The translations under genes and the position numbers were made by a program. A model generated the notes under the pieces. That model had not been told where the DNA came from, did not search any database, and saw only the letters and a program-made list of their open reading frames with translations. Below are positions 8,405-15,485 of a stretch of DNA of 26,934 nucleotides, piece after piece (position 1 is the first letter of the stretch; every line of letters starts with the position of its first letter). This DNA is from JAYWDA01 sp043779185 (GTDB taxonomy: Bacteria > Bdellovibrionota > Bdellovibrionia > Bdellovibrionales > Bdellovibrionaceae): assembly GCA_043779185.1 (NCBI GenBank), contig JAYWEQ010000032.1:1-26934 (forward strand). The letters run 5' to 3'.

Positions 8405-9172
8405 CTACTTAACTTCCACAGAAAGTGGGACTACGTGCAGCTCACCACCATCATTAAACTGAATCCATAATCTATAGAAACCAGCATCTGGAAAACTTAC
8501 GTGAAGCATTGCCGTGGTTGGTGTTGAGCCAGGAACGGGATGCACGTGAATTAAAGAATCTCCATCTGTTGGAGTTGCTACGATATGAGCCACGGCACCA
8601 AGATAGGGTGACAGTTGAGGTGCGGTCCCATCTTTATGACTGAAAGTCAGTCCAATCATCGATATTTTTCCAGCCATCAAGGGTGTTTTTGAAAGTGTAA
8701 TAATAGAATTTCTGTCTTCACCAGTACGGACGTCTGAAAGATTTGGTTGCGCAAGTTCGGGCGCGCCGCCCGTGACAGACAATCTTGTTGGCGCTGAAAA
8801 TTCAGACCCATCCGAAGAAAGCTCTCCTTGCGTCCACGCCCAATAGTTTCCATTCACCTGAAAATTAACTTCGACTTCCCAGGTGGAGTCTTTAGAAGAA
8901 GTATAAGTAGGATGAACATGCTGAAACTGGCTTAGTGAAGGATCGTATATAATAAAATGCAGTTTTTTTTCGTGAGCGACAGTCAGGTCGCTGTCTGAAA
9001 TTAAATGCTTTGTTTTCGTCTCAACCATTTGAAAGGTTAAAACGCTTTTCCCTGCACTGACTGGAGTGCTAGAAGAAATTTCTAAGGCCACCGGCCCCTC
9101 GTCGGTTTCATGGGCATAACTATGTGACGAAAATGCTAACAATCCAAGACCTAGCACCAGTAAATTTTTCAT
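8405..9172 (-). CDS. Periplasmic protein with duplicated HVHP modules, probable metal handling
   Basis: 255 residues with a signal peptide (KNLLVLGLGLLAFSSHSYA, cut before HETDEG near residue 21). The mature protein has two related halves: residues about 64-133 with HVHP at 85-88, and about 187-255 with YLGAVAHIV, HVHP at 209-212 and the segment FPDAGFYRLWIQF. This pattern (His in the first strand, HVHP, then a G-x-Y-R-x-W-x-Q-F strand) resembles secreted proteins found near copper genes in several phyla; I cannot name the family. SD GAGAGG precedes the ATG by about 6 nt. It diverges from csoR, and the CsoR-type palindrome lies in the spacer of its promoter, so repression by CsoR is likely. 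Direct metal binding is inferred. Confidence 0.75.
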   Translation of the reverse strand: MKNLLVLGLGLLAFSSHSYAHETDEGPVALEISSSTPVSAGKSVLTFQMVETKTKHLISDSDLTVAHEKKLHFIIYDPSLSQFQHVHPTYTSSKDSTWEVEVNFQVNGNYWAWTQGELSSDGSEFSAPTRLSVTGGAPELAQPNLSDVRTGEDRNSIITLSKTPLMAGKISMIGLTFSHKDGTAPQLSPYLGAVAHIVATPTDGDSLIHVHPVPGSTPTTAMLHVSFPDAGFYRLWIQFNDGGELHVVPLSVEVK

Positions 9173-9193
9173 GTTTGACCTCTCAATTTTAAT

Positions 9194-9240
9194 TTGTCAG
9201 GTGAGCCTTTACATCTATACCCCTGTATGGTAACTGTCAA
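9194..9240. promoter_or_regulatory. Divergent promoters overlapping a CsoR-type operator
   Basis: The pseudo-palindrome TACCCCTGTATGGTA spans 9218-9232 (TACC facing GGTA). Leftward promoter: TTGACA (complement of 9235-9240), then 17 bp to TAGATG or 15 bp to TATAGA, with the operator filling the spacer. Rightward promoter: TTGTCA at 9194-9199, 16 bp, TATACC at 9216-9221, whose -10 enters the operator. A C/G-tract pseudo-palindrome fits known CsoR/RcnR-family sites; both genes would be repressed together in the absence of metal. Confidence 0.65.
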
Positions 9241-9262
9241 GACTATTAACGAGAGGGACTTT

Positions 9263-9583
9263 GTGACTAAAAAAAGAATAACTGTACCACAAGATTTGAT
9301 TGGCGAAGCTGTTAGCGATGAAATGCATGCCAATCATTCAGCGCAACTTGTTCGTTTAAAAAGAATAAAAGGACAAGTTGAGGGGCTGGAGCGGATGATC
9401 GCGGACCGCCGTTATTGCACGGATATAGTCATGCAGGCCAAAGCTGCAGGGTCCGCTTTAAAGGCTTTCGAAGTGGCCATTCTGGAATCACATCTTCGTG
9501 GTTGCGTGAAGAACGTGATGAAATCAAAAGATCCTTTTGAAGCAGAAAAAAAGATTCAAGAGATTCTGGACATTTTAAAGTAA
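9263..9583 (+). CDS. csoR: CsoR-family copper-sensing repressor (first copy)
   Basis: All-helical metal-sensing DNA-binding repressor (DUF156 fold), 106 residues. The Cu(I)-type C-H-C ligand set is present with exact family spacing: C52 (RRYCTD), H77 and C81 (ESHLRGC), i.e. 25 and 4 residues apart as in CsoR. The first-helix signature LVRLKRIKGQVEGLERMI is intact. The chosen start is GTG at 9263, preceded by GAGAGG; a longer frame from ATG 9194 would run through the operator and promoter and is unlikely. The copy at 24782 has the ligands at identical residue numbers. It heads the plus-strand series ending with the Cu-ATPase, 14 bp before the next gene. Confidence 0.9.
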   Translation: MTKKRITVPQDLIGEAVSDEMHANHSAQLVRLKRIKGQVEGLERMIADRRYCTDIVMQAKAAGSALKAFEVAILESHLRGCVKNVMKSKDPFEAEKKIQEILDILK

Positions 9584-9597
9584 GGAAAGATCACCTC

Positions 9598-10188
9598 ATG
9601 AAATATGCATTGATGTTTTTATTTTTAAGTCTTCCAGCGCTCGCCAAGCACGGCGAACCAAAGCCTTCAGACTATCAATTCTACAGAGACATGACTTTAA
9701 AAATTCGCCCTGAATCCACATTTAAAGTCCCGATGCCATCCGGGGCTGATATGGTGTACAGCTACAAACTAGAATTTGCCGATCCAGTTTACGATCAGCC
9801 AATGATCGGTGATACTCATTATGATGGGGAAGACAGCCCCACATTCAGCCGAAGCTTCTACGACAGAATTCTTTTAAAAGACGGATCTTATGTCAATATT
9901 GGTGGTGAAAATTTGCCGCTCACTTGTGTTTTTATTCGTGGTCAAGACAATCGTTTTGGAGGAGTCCTGCCGCCTTATTTTCCGCAGTTTATTATGCAAA
10001 TTTATTTAGTCGCAAATGATTATAGTTGTGCTGGGCCCGTCAGACCAGGATGGCCTGAAAATGGAGGAAAAAGAGAAGCATGGGATACATATGCTTACTT
10101 CGAGGTTCGTGATCCAACGATCATGCTCCCGGTCGAGGCGCATGTCAGATATCGATGGAATGAATTTAAATCTGTTCTCGTAAAATAA
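9598..10188 (+). CDS. Secreted protein of unknown function in the csoR unit
   Basis: 196 residues with a signal peptide (YALMFLFLSLPALA, cut before KHGEP near residue 17). The mature protein is aromatic-rich and looks mainly beta (FKVPMPSGADMVYSYKLEF; RILLKDGSYVNIGGENLPL), with two Cys (LPLTCVF and NDYSCAGP) that could form a disulfide. A proline/glycine-rich insert, PVRPGWPENGGKREAW, follows. No named domain was recognised. It starts 14 bp after csoR with GGAAAG upstream of the ATG, and the next gene begins 11 bp after its stop. A role in the periplasmic response to copper is inferred from position only. Confidence 0.75.
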   Translation: MKYALMFLFLSLPALAKHGEPKPSDYQFYRDMTLKIRPESTFKVPMPSGADMVYSYKLEFADPVYDQPMIGDTHYDGEDSPTFSRSFYDRILLKDGSYVNIGGENLPLTCVFIRGQDNRFGGVLPPYFPQFIMQIYLVANDYSCAGPVRPGWPENGGKREAWDTYAYFEVRDPTIMLPVEAHVRYRWNEFKSVLVK

Positions 10189-10199
10189 AGGAAGGCCTT

Positions 10200-11111
10200 G
10201 TGAAATTTTTATTTTTACTGATGTTTTCGATGGGTTTAACGGCGCCGGCTTATGCAGAAGTTGTGTGGTATCCAATGCCGCCAGAAGCCTACAAGTTAGG
10301 CGATGTTTATCCGGAAGCACAACGGCTGTTGTTTGCGTTTGATTACGGTCACGCCCTTGTTTACGAACGCCTTCTGATCAACCGAGGGCAAATCACGGAT
10401 CCTGTAAAATTTGAAAAAGATTTATTGAATGAAATTATGGGAATTTTAAAAAACCCACCGGCCACTAAGTCAGATGAAGGAGATATAGCTCCACAGTATG
10501 TATTTATGTTTCCAAAAATTTTAAATTTGTTTGATTGGTCGCATATGCTGCATCAATTTATTTTGGATGTTCTTGCAACTTCACAGGATCGTGGACCTGT
10601 CATGACAAAACGAATCCAGGATCTATTTGCTGAGTATCAAGCAAAAAAGACGTTAGCGATCACAGATGTTTGTAAAACCATGTTATTTATGGACGGGCAC
10701 TATTTTTCAAAAACGTTTCGCCGAACTTTCCCAAGTTTTAATTTGTTAATTTGGAGTTATCACTGGTTTCAAATTAAACTATACGACGCGCTGCTGTTAC
10801 CAACAAAGCCGCAAAGAGACGCGGCTGTCGCAAAAACGATAGCTGATTTCAAAGCCTTGATCTCCGATCTGCCGGATTCAGCTGAATTTGATATGATGCC
10901 TGAAACTGCCAAAGAGGCACCCAACTTTGCGAAGATGTTTCCTAAAATACCGGCCGCCTTTGATAACAATCATATGTTGCACGATATTGTCTCCGATATT
11001 TTAACTTCAGAAAAAGTGCCAGTCTCTCAATTAAGAATTGAAGGTCTTAATATGGCAAATATGGCGATGGATCCTAATGCATTTAAATCAAATAGTTGTT
11101 TGACCCCTTAA
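10200..11111 (+). CDS. Secreted His/Met-rich protein with an internal duplication
   Basis: 303 residues, GTG start with GGAAGG upstream, signal peptide to about residue 19 (TAPAYA, then EVVW). Two halves repeat: APQYVFMFPKILNLFDWSHM at 97-116 matches APNFAKMFPKIPAAFDNNHM at 240-259, each continuing as L-H-x-x-[IL]-x-D-[VI]-L. Upstream of each is a second aromatic/His helix (FDYGHALVYERLL at 47-59; WSYHWFQIKLYDALL at 185-199). The conserved His at the start of these predicted helices suggests a helical-bundle metal or haem site, although there is no CXXCH. No family was recognised. Position 11 bp after the previous gene and 14 bp before the next supports one transcript. Confidence 0.75.
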   Translation: MKFLFLLMFSMGLTAPAYAEVVWYPMPPEAYKLGDVYPEAQRLLFAFDYGHALVYERLLINRGQITDPVKFEKDLLNEIMGILKNPPATKSDEGDIAPQYVFMFPKILNLFDWSHMLHQFILDVLATSQDRGPVMTKRIQDLFAEYQAKKTLAITDVCKTMLFMDGHYFSKTFRRTFPSFNLLIWSYHWFQIKLYDALLLPTKPQRDAAVAKTIADFKALISDLPDSAEFDMMPETAKEAPNFAKMFPKIPAAFDNNHMLHDIVSDILTSEKVPVSQLRIEGLNMANMAMDPNAFKSNSCLTP

Positions 11112-11125
11112 CTACTGGAGACGAT

Positions 11126-11713
11126 ATGAAAAGAATATGTTTAGTTTTATTAATGGCAACAACTGGAGCCTCTACGGCATTAGCTGAATCTATAAGTTTA
11201 TCAAAAGCTGTCGAACTTTCTTGTCACAGAATTGAAAGACTTGTGACTTTAAAAAAGATCGATGAAAGTTTCATGAGCAATCTTGGAACTGTTTCCGTGA
11301 CAGCTCAAAAGCAAGCCCAACCAACAGATCCAGCATTTAAAGTTATGATTTCGCTTTACCCTGGTGCTGACGGAACAAGTACGCAGCTTCAGCTTTTGAT
11401 GGATGATCAAGGAAAGACTTTAAGTTTTAATGTCATTGCAGGTCCCGCTTCTGCAAATCCGCCAAAATGGCAGGATAAAGATTCTGTGACACTGACTGAA
11501 AACTCGCTTCATTATGTTTTGGATGGATGGCAGACTTCTAATCCCGATGTAAAACCATTTTTTACAGATATGAAAAGCTTACGACTTTCTCAAATTGTAG
11601 ATGCTTCTGGGCAAACACTTTCAAAGACAGAGTTTTTGTCCAATTCAGTGGCGACCACTTTAGAAGTTTATTTGAAGCTTGATGGAACATTTGTTTCAGC
11701 TCAAGTTAAATAG
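11126..11713 (+). CDS. Secreted protein of unknown function in the csoR unit
   Basis: 195 residues from the ATG at 11126, which has GGAG a short distance upstream; an ATG at 11096 lies inside the previous gene and is rejected. The signal peptide is KRICLVLLMATTGASTALA, cut before ESISL near residue 21. The mature part has one Cys (ELSCHRIERLVTLKKID) and alternating beta-like segments (MISLYPGADG, LQLLMDDQGKTLSFNVIAG, ATTLEVYLKLDGTFVSAQVK). No domain was recognised. It is 14 bp downstream of the duplicated His protein and 11 bp upstream of the small lipoprotein, within the putative csoR-to-copA unit. Confidence 0.75.
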   Translation: MKRICLVLLMATTGASTALAESISLSKAVELSCHRIERLVTLKKIDESFMSNLGTVSVTAQKQAQPTDPAFKVMISLYPGADGTSTQLQLLMDDQGKTLSFNVIAGPASANPPKWQDKDSVTLTENSLHYVLDGWQTSNPDVKPFFTDMKSLRLSQIVDASGQTLSKTEFLSNSVATTLEVYLKLDGTFVSAQVK

Positions 11714-11724
11714 CAAGAATAAGA

Positions 11725-11904
11725 TTGAAAACGGTCTTGGTTGTCCTGGTAGTTGGTTTTTTCAGCGCGTGCTCCTATTTAGGGGCGCCGCTGGAACTTG
11801 CTCCGGCTGGGCAGCCCTTGCCGCCAAAGAATTCAAATGCGCCTCCTGTGACGGATGAGGACATTGCAATTTTGAAGCAATGGATTGATAAAGGTGCACC
11901 TTGA
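11725..11904 (+). CDS. 59-residue lipoprotein ending like a cytochrome c domain, no haem site
   Basis: TTG start at 11725-11727. The N-terminus is a classic lipoprotein signal (KTVLVVLVVGFFSAC, lipobox FSAC, Cys16), followed by a Pro/Ala-rich linker and the C-terminal segment VTDEDIAILKQWIDKGAP. That last segment matches the closing helix of the c-type cytochrome domains in the lipoprotein at 23888 (EKRMLWNWIKMGAP), but no CXXCH is present. The stop TGA overlaps the TTG start of the EamA gene (TTGA), which supports translation. The ribosome site is weak (AAGAATAAGA). It is too short for routine ORF calling. A reduced, haem-less derivative is the likeliest reading; its function is unknown. Confidence 0.6.
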   Translation: MKTVLVVLVVGFFSACSYLGAPLELAPAGQPLPPKNSNAPPVTDEDIAILKQWIDKGAP

Positions 11905-12983
11905 TTAAAAGAATTGTAGAAAGTCATTTTTTCTTTGCTCTTAAAAATTATCAGGCCGCGCTGATAGCAGCCTTTTTTTTTGGCTGTATTGCGCCTGGCG
12001 CTAAATTTCTAAGTCCTTTCATTCCACCGCAATCTTTGGCTGGATTTCTTTATTTATGCGCAGGCATAGGCCTCTTTCTAATTTTAATTTTCAGAAGGGA
12101 ATTTAAAAGCTCAATTCAGAATTTTCAAAAGAAAGACCGAAAATGGCTTCTAGCGGCGATATTGTTTGGCGGAATCCTTGGGCCTGCATTTTTAACCTAT
12201 GGAATGTTTCAAATCAGCGCTTCGACCGCATCACTGTTACTAAATTTAGAGTCTGTGTTAACCTCTCTTATAGCCTGGGTTATTTTTAGAGAGCATTTTG
12301 GAAAAAAGATTGTTGGGGGGATGGTTTTCATCCTTGCCGGTGGCTTGATTCTTTCATTGAATTCGCAAAGCTTAAATGGACAAGATACAGCCTTAGGTTT
12401 CGCCCTTATCTCCACGGCTTGTTTGTGTTGGGGTATTGATAATAATGCAACAAGAAATATTTCACATTTAAACCCTTTATTGACGGCGGGTACTAAAGGA
12501 TTAATAGCAGGCTTTTCAAATTTATTGATTGGATTTATTGTCGGTGAACGGCTCGGGTTCTCTGTGCATCTTCTACAGGCTGGAGTGTTGGGTTTTTTAG
12601 GAATTGGCATCAGTCTTGTGGCCTTTATTGTATCATTAGGAAAGATAGGGACAGCCCGGACCGGAGCTTTATTTTCAACGGCCCCATTCATTGGTTCTCT
12701 GCTATCAATTTTCATTCTCGGTGAATCCGCATCCGTGCCATTTCTAATCGCCTTGCTATTGATGGGTGTTGGGGTTTGGTTTCATCTAAGCGAAGATCAC
12801 GATCATGAGCACACCCATACCGAGCTGTATCATAGACATCAGCATTCTCATGATATCCATCATCAACACTTACACGGTCCTTCCGAATCCGTGAGCGAGC
12901 CACATGATCATTTCCATCAGCATAAAAAAATGACTCATGGACACCCTCACTTTCCAGATGATCATCATCAACACTCGCATTAA
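11901..12983 (+). CDS. EamA/DMT-family transporter with a C-terminal polyhistidine tail
   Basis: 360 residues: ten hydrophobic helices in two EamA-like halves (about 18-150 and 165-294; typical features are the PAFLTYGMFQISASTASLLL stretch and the second-half segment IGTARTGALFSTAPFIGSLL). The last 66 residues (295-360) contain 24 His in DHDHEH, HRHQHSH, HDHFHQH and HHQHSH clusters. The core family exports metabolites or drugs; the tail implies binding of a divalent or copper-group metal, probably in the cytoplasm. Start is TTG at 11901, overlapping the stop of the lipoprotein gene by 4 nt. The Cu-ATPase starts 25 bp after the stop. Substrate is unknown; a metal-related role rests on the tail and context. 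Confidence 0.85.
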   Translation: MIKRIVESHFFFALKNYQAALIAAFFFGCIAPGAKFLSPFIPPQSLAGFLYLCAGIGLFLILIFRREFKSSIQNFQKKDRKWLLAAILFGGILGPAFLTYGMFQISASTASLLLNLESVLTSLIAWVIFREHFGKKIVGGMVFILAGGLILSLNSQSLNGQDTALGFALISTACLCWGIDNNATRNISHLNPLLTAGTKGLIAGFSNLLIGFIVGERLGFSVHLLQAGVLGFLGIGISLVAFIVSLGKIGTARTGALFSTAPFIGSLLSIFILGESASVPFLIALLLMGVGVWFHLSEDHDHEHTHTELYHRHQHSHDIHHQHLHGPSESVSEPHDHFHQHKKMTHGHPHFPDDHHQHSH

Positions 12984-13008
12984 AAAATTTTTGCAAAAGA
13001 GGTTTCCT

Positions 13009-15366
13009 TTGAATACACCTAGTCCTATCAGTCATGACCCTAATAATCTCAACACTTCGCCCACGAAGGTGAAGGACCCCGTTTGCGGGATGATGATTGA
13101 TCCAACCTCGGCCAAAGGTGGGAAGTCTTATTTTAAAAATCAGGATTATTATTTTTGCAATCCAAAATGCAAAAGTAAGTTTGATGCAAATCCCGATCAG
13201 TACCTGAATCCCAAGACGATTCCAGTTTTAAAGGAGTCAGCCGCTGCCATTTACACCTGCCCAATGCACCCCGAGATAAAGCAACAAGGTCCCGGGACAT
13301 GCCCCATCTGTGGGATGGCTTTAGAACCCATGGAAATGACTTTGAATGAGGGCCCAAATCTTGAACTGTTGGATATGACAAAAAGATTCAAAGTTTCTTT
13401 GGTTTTTGCAGTTCCACTTCTGGCGCTTGCGATGTCCGAAATGATTCCCGGATTAAATCTCCACGGTGTTTTTTCAAAGATCTCCTACAACTGGATTCAG
13501 CTGATTTTATGTTTGCCGGTTGTGATTTATTCTGGATTTCCAGTTTTCCAGCGCGGGCTTCAGTCGCTTAAAAACAAAAATTTAAATATGTTCACGTTGA
13601 TTGCACTAGGGACAGGAATTGCTTTTCTTTACAGTGTTTTTGCCACTGTTTTTCCGACGTTGTTTCCGGCTGAGCTTAAAAATCCCCATACCGGCGAGAT
13701 GGGTGTTTACTTTGAAGCTGCGGCGGCGATTATTGCCTTAGTTTTATTAGGTCAGGTCTTGGAATTAAGAGCGCGAAGCAGGACATCGGGTGCGATTAAG
13801 GCCTTGTTGGGCTTAGCGCCAAAAAAAGCTTTGCGATTAATCAATGGTAAAGAAGAAGAGATTGATTTAATCGATGTTCAAGTCGGCGACTTTTTAAGAG
13901 TTAAGCCGGGCGAAAAAATTCCCGTCGATGGCATTGTTACTGAGGGAAAAAGTTCAATTGATGAATCCATGGTGACCGGAGAGCCCATTCCCGTCGAAAA
14001 AGAAGCAGGTTTAAGAGTGACCGGCGGAACCATCAATGGCACTGGCAGCTTTATCATGCAGGCTCAAAAAGTCGGGGCCGACACTTTGCTTGCGCAAATT
14101 GTTAAAATGGTTTCTGAAGCGCAAAGAAGCAAAGCGCCCATTCAAAAATTGGCTGACCTGGTGGCGGGTTACTTTGTGCCATTGGTCATAGTTGTTTCCA
14201 TCATTACCTTTTTCGTGTGGTTCTTCCTAGGACCTGAGCCCAAGCTGACCTATGCACTCGTAAATGCCATTGCAGTTTTAATTATTGCTTGCCCTTGCGC
14301 CTTAGGCCTTGCGACGCCAATGTCAATCATGGTTGGAGCGGGAAAAGGTGCGCAGAATGGGATTCTTATTAAAAATGCCGAAGCTCTTGAGATCCTATCG
14401 AAAGTAAATACTTTGGTTGTCGATAAAACGGGAACATTGACTGAAGGAAAACCCAGTGTGGTCAAAGTTATTTCTGATTCAATAACCGAAGTCGAAGCTT
14501 TAAAAATAGCCGCAAGTTTGGAGTCTGTGAGTGAACATCCATTGGCAGTAGCCATTGTTAAGGGCGCCAAGTTGAAAGGTATCGAAGCGCTTTTTAAAGT
14601 TGAAAACTTTCAGTCGCTGACAGGCCAAGGCATCCAAGGTTCGATCGAGGGAAAACCCTATTTCATTGGAAATTCAAAATGGATGCAGGAGCGAAAGATT
14701 TCTTTTACGAAGTTTGAAAAAGAGGTTGAAGCGGCAAGGTTGCAAGGGCAGACCGTCATGTTTTTAGCGGAAAGCCAGAAATTGGTGGCACTGATTGCCG
14801 TGGTTGATCAAATTAAGTCGACGGCTCAGAAAGCGATCCGTGACCTTCAAAGTAAAAATATCGAGATCATTATGCTGACGGGTGACAACCAAGTGACGGC
14901 ACAAGCCATAGCTCAGCAGCTTGGGATCAAGAATTTTATTGCCGATGTCTTGCCACAGCAAAAAAAAGAGGCCGTTGAGAAACTTCAAAAAGAAGGCCGC
15001 ATTGTAGCTATGGCGGGCGATGGCGTGAACGATGCGCCAGCGTTAGCGCAAGCGCATGTGGGAATTGCTATGGGGCATGGAACGGATGTAGCCATTGAAA
15101 GTGCTGGCATAACTTTAATTAAAGGAGACTTGAACGGGATCGTGAAAGCTCGAAACTTAAGTCTTCAAACTATGAAAAATATAAGGCAAAATTTATTCTT
15201 TGCCTTTATTTATAATCTTGTCGGGGTTCCCATTGCAGCGGGCGTCTTATTTCCTTTTTTAGGAATTTTATTAAGCCCTATGTTTGCAAGTGCTGCAATG
15301 GCGCTTAGCTCGGTTTCGGTGATTGGAAATGCATTAAGACTTGGACAAAAAAGCTTGGACGAATGA
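13009..15366 (+). CDS. copA: Cu(I)-exporting P1B-type ATPase with YHS and heavy-metal-binding N-terminal modules
   Basis: 785 residues. The N-terminus has a YHS-type Cys module (VKDPVCGMMIDP near 21-32, then CNPKC at 50-54) and a heavy-metal-binding module (YTCPMHP near 82-88, CPICGMAL near 98-105) instead of the usual CXXC HMA domain. The ATPase core shows TGE (323-325), the membrane CPC (428-430), DKTGTLTEGKP with the phosphorylated D472, the SEHPLA nucleotide motif and GDGVND (670-675). The last helices carry YN (FIYNLVG) and MALSS, the signature of Cu(I) pumps. Start chosen: TTG at 13009 with AAGAGG 6 nt upstream; an ATG at 12937 lies inside the EamA gene. Inner-membrane copper efflux is well supported, and CsoR control is inferred from the operon. 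Confidence 0.93.
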   Translation: MNTPSPISHDPNNLNTSPTKVKDPVCGMMIDPTSAKGGKSYFKNQDYYFCNPKCKSKFDANPDQYLNPKTIPVLKESAAAIYTCPMHPEIKQQGPGTCPICGMALEPMEMTLNEGPNLELLDMTKRFKVSLVFAVPLLALAMSEMIPGLNLHGVFSKISYNWIQLILCLPVVIYSGFPVFQRGLQSLKNKNLNMFTLIALGTGIAFLYSVFATVFPTLFPAELKNPHTGEMGVYFEAAAAIIALVLLGQVLELRARSRTSGAIKALLGLAPKKALRLINGKEEEIDLIDVQVGDFLRVKPGEKIPVDGIVTEGKSSIDESMVTGEPIPVEKEAGLRVTGGTINGTGSFIMQAQKVGADTLLAQIVKMVSEAQRSKAPIQKLADLVAGYFVPLVIVVSIITFFVWFFLGPEPKLTYALVNAIAVLIIACPCALGLATPMSIMVGAGKGAQNGILIKNAEALEILSKVNTLVVDKTGTLTEGKPSVVKVISDSITEVEALKIAASLESVSEHPLAVAIVKGAKLKGIEALFKVENFQSLTGQGIQGSIEGKPYFIGNSKWMQERKISFTKFEKEVEAARLQGQTVMFLAESQKLVALIAVVDQIKSTAQKAIRDLQSKNIEIIMLTGDNQVTAQAIAQQLGIKNFIADVLPQQKKEAVEKLQKEGRIVAMAGDGVNDAPALAQAHVGIAMGHGTDVAIESAGITLIKGDLNGIVKARNLSLQTMKNIRQNLFFAFIYNLVGVPIAAGVLFPFLGILLSPMFASAAMALSSVSVIGNALRLGQKSLDE

Positions 15367-15414
15367 TACTTATGGAAGCTGAACTTGCTCCTTAGGGCTT
15401 CAAAAATAATGTAC

Positions 15415-15440
15415 TATAATGGGACTTTTGTCACAAAAGC
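15415..15440 (+). promoter_or_regulatory. Possible -10 element and hairpin before the RND gene
   Basis: TATAAT at 15415-15420 lies 66 bp before the RND start codon, with no good -35 (TTAGGG at 15392-15397 is the best at 17 bp). Immediately after it, CTTTTG and CAAAAG (15425-15430 and 15434-15439) form a hairpin with a 3-nt loop at the expected transcription start. It could be an operator, a weak terminator of copA followed by T-rich sequence, or chance. Confidence 0.3.
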
Positions 15441-15485
15441 CTTATTATTTTCGTAATTAAGATCAACTGGGATAGGTCGTAACGA

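Noticed and set aside
9194..9262. N-terminal extension of the first CsoR from ATG 9194
   Set aside because: It would translate the operator and promoter; the GTG at 9263 has a strong ribosome site and gives the normal protein length.
12937..13008. N-terminal extension of the Cu-ATPase from ATG 12937
   Set aside because: It lies inside the His-tail codons of the EamA gene and has no ribosome site; TTG at 13009 has AAGAGG 6 nt upstream.
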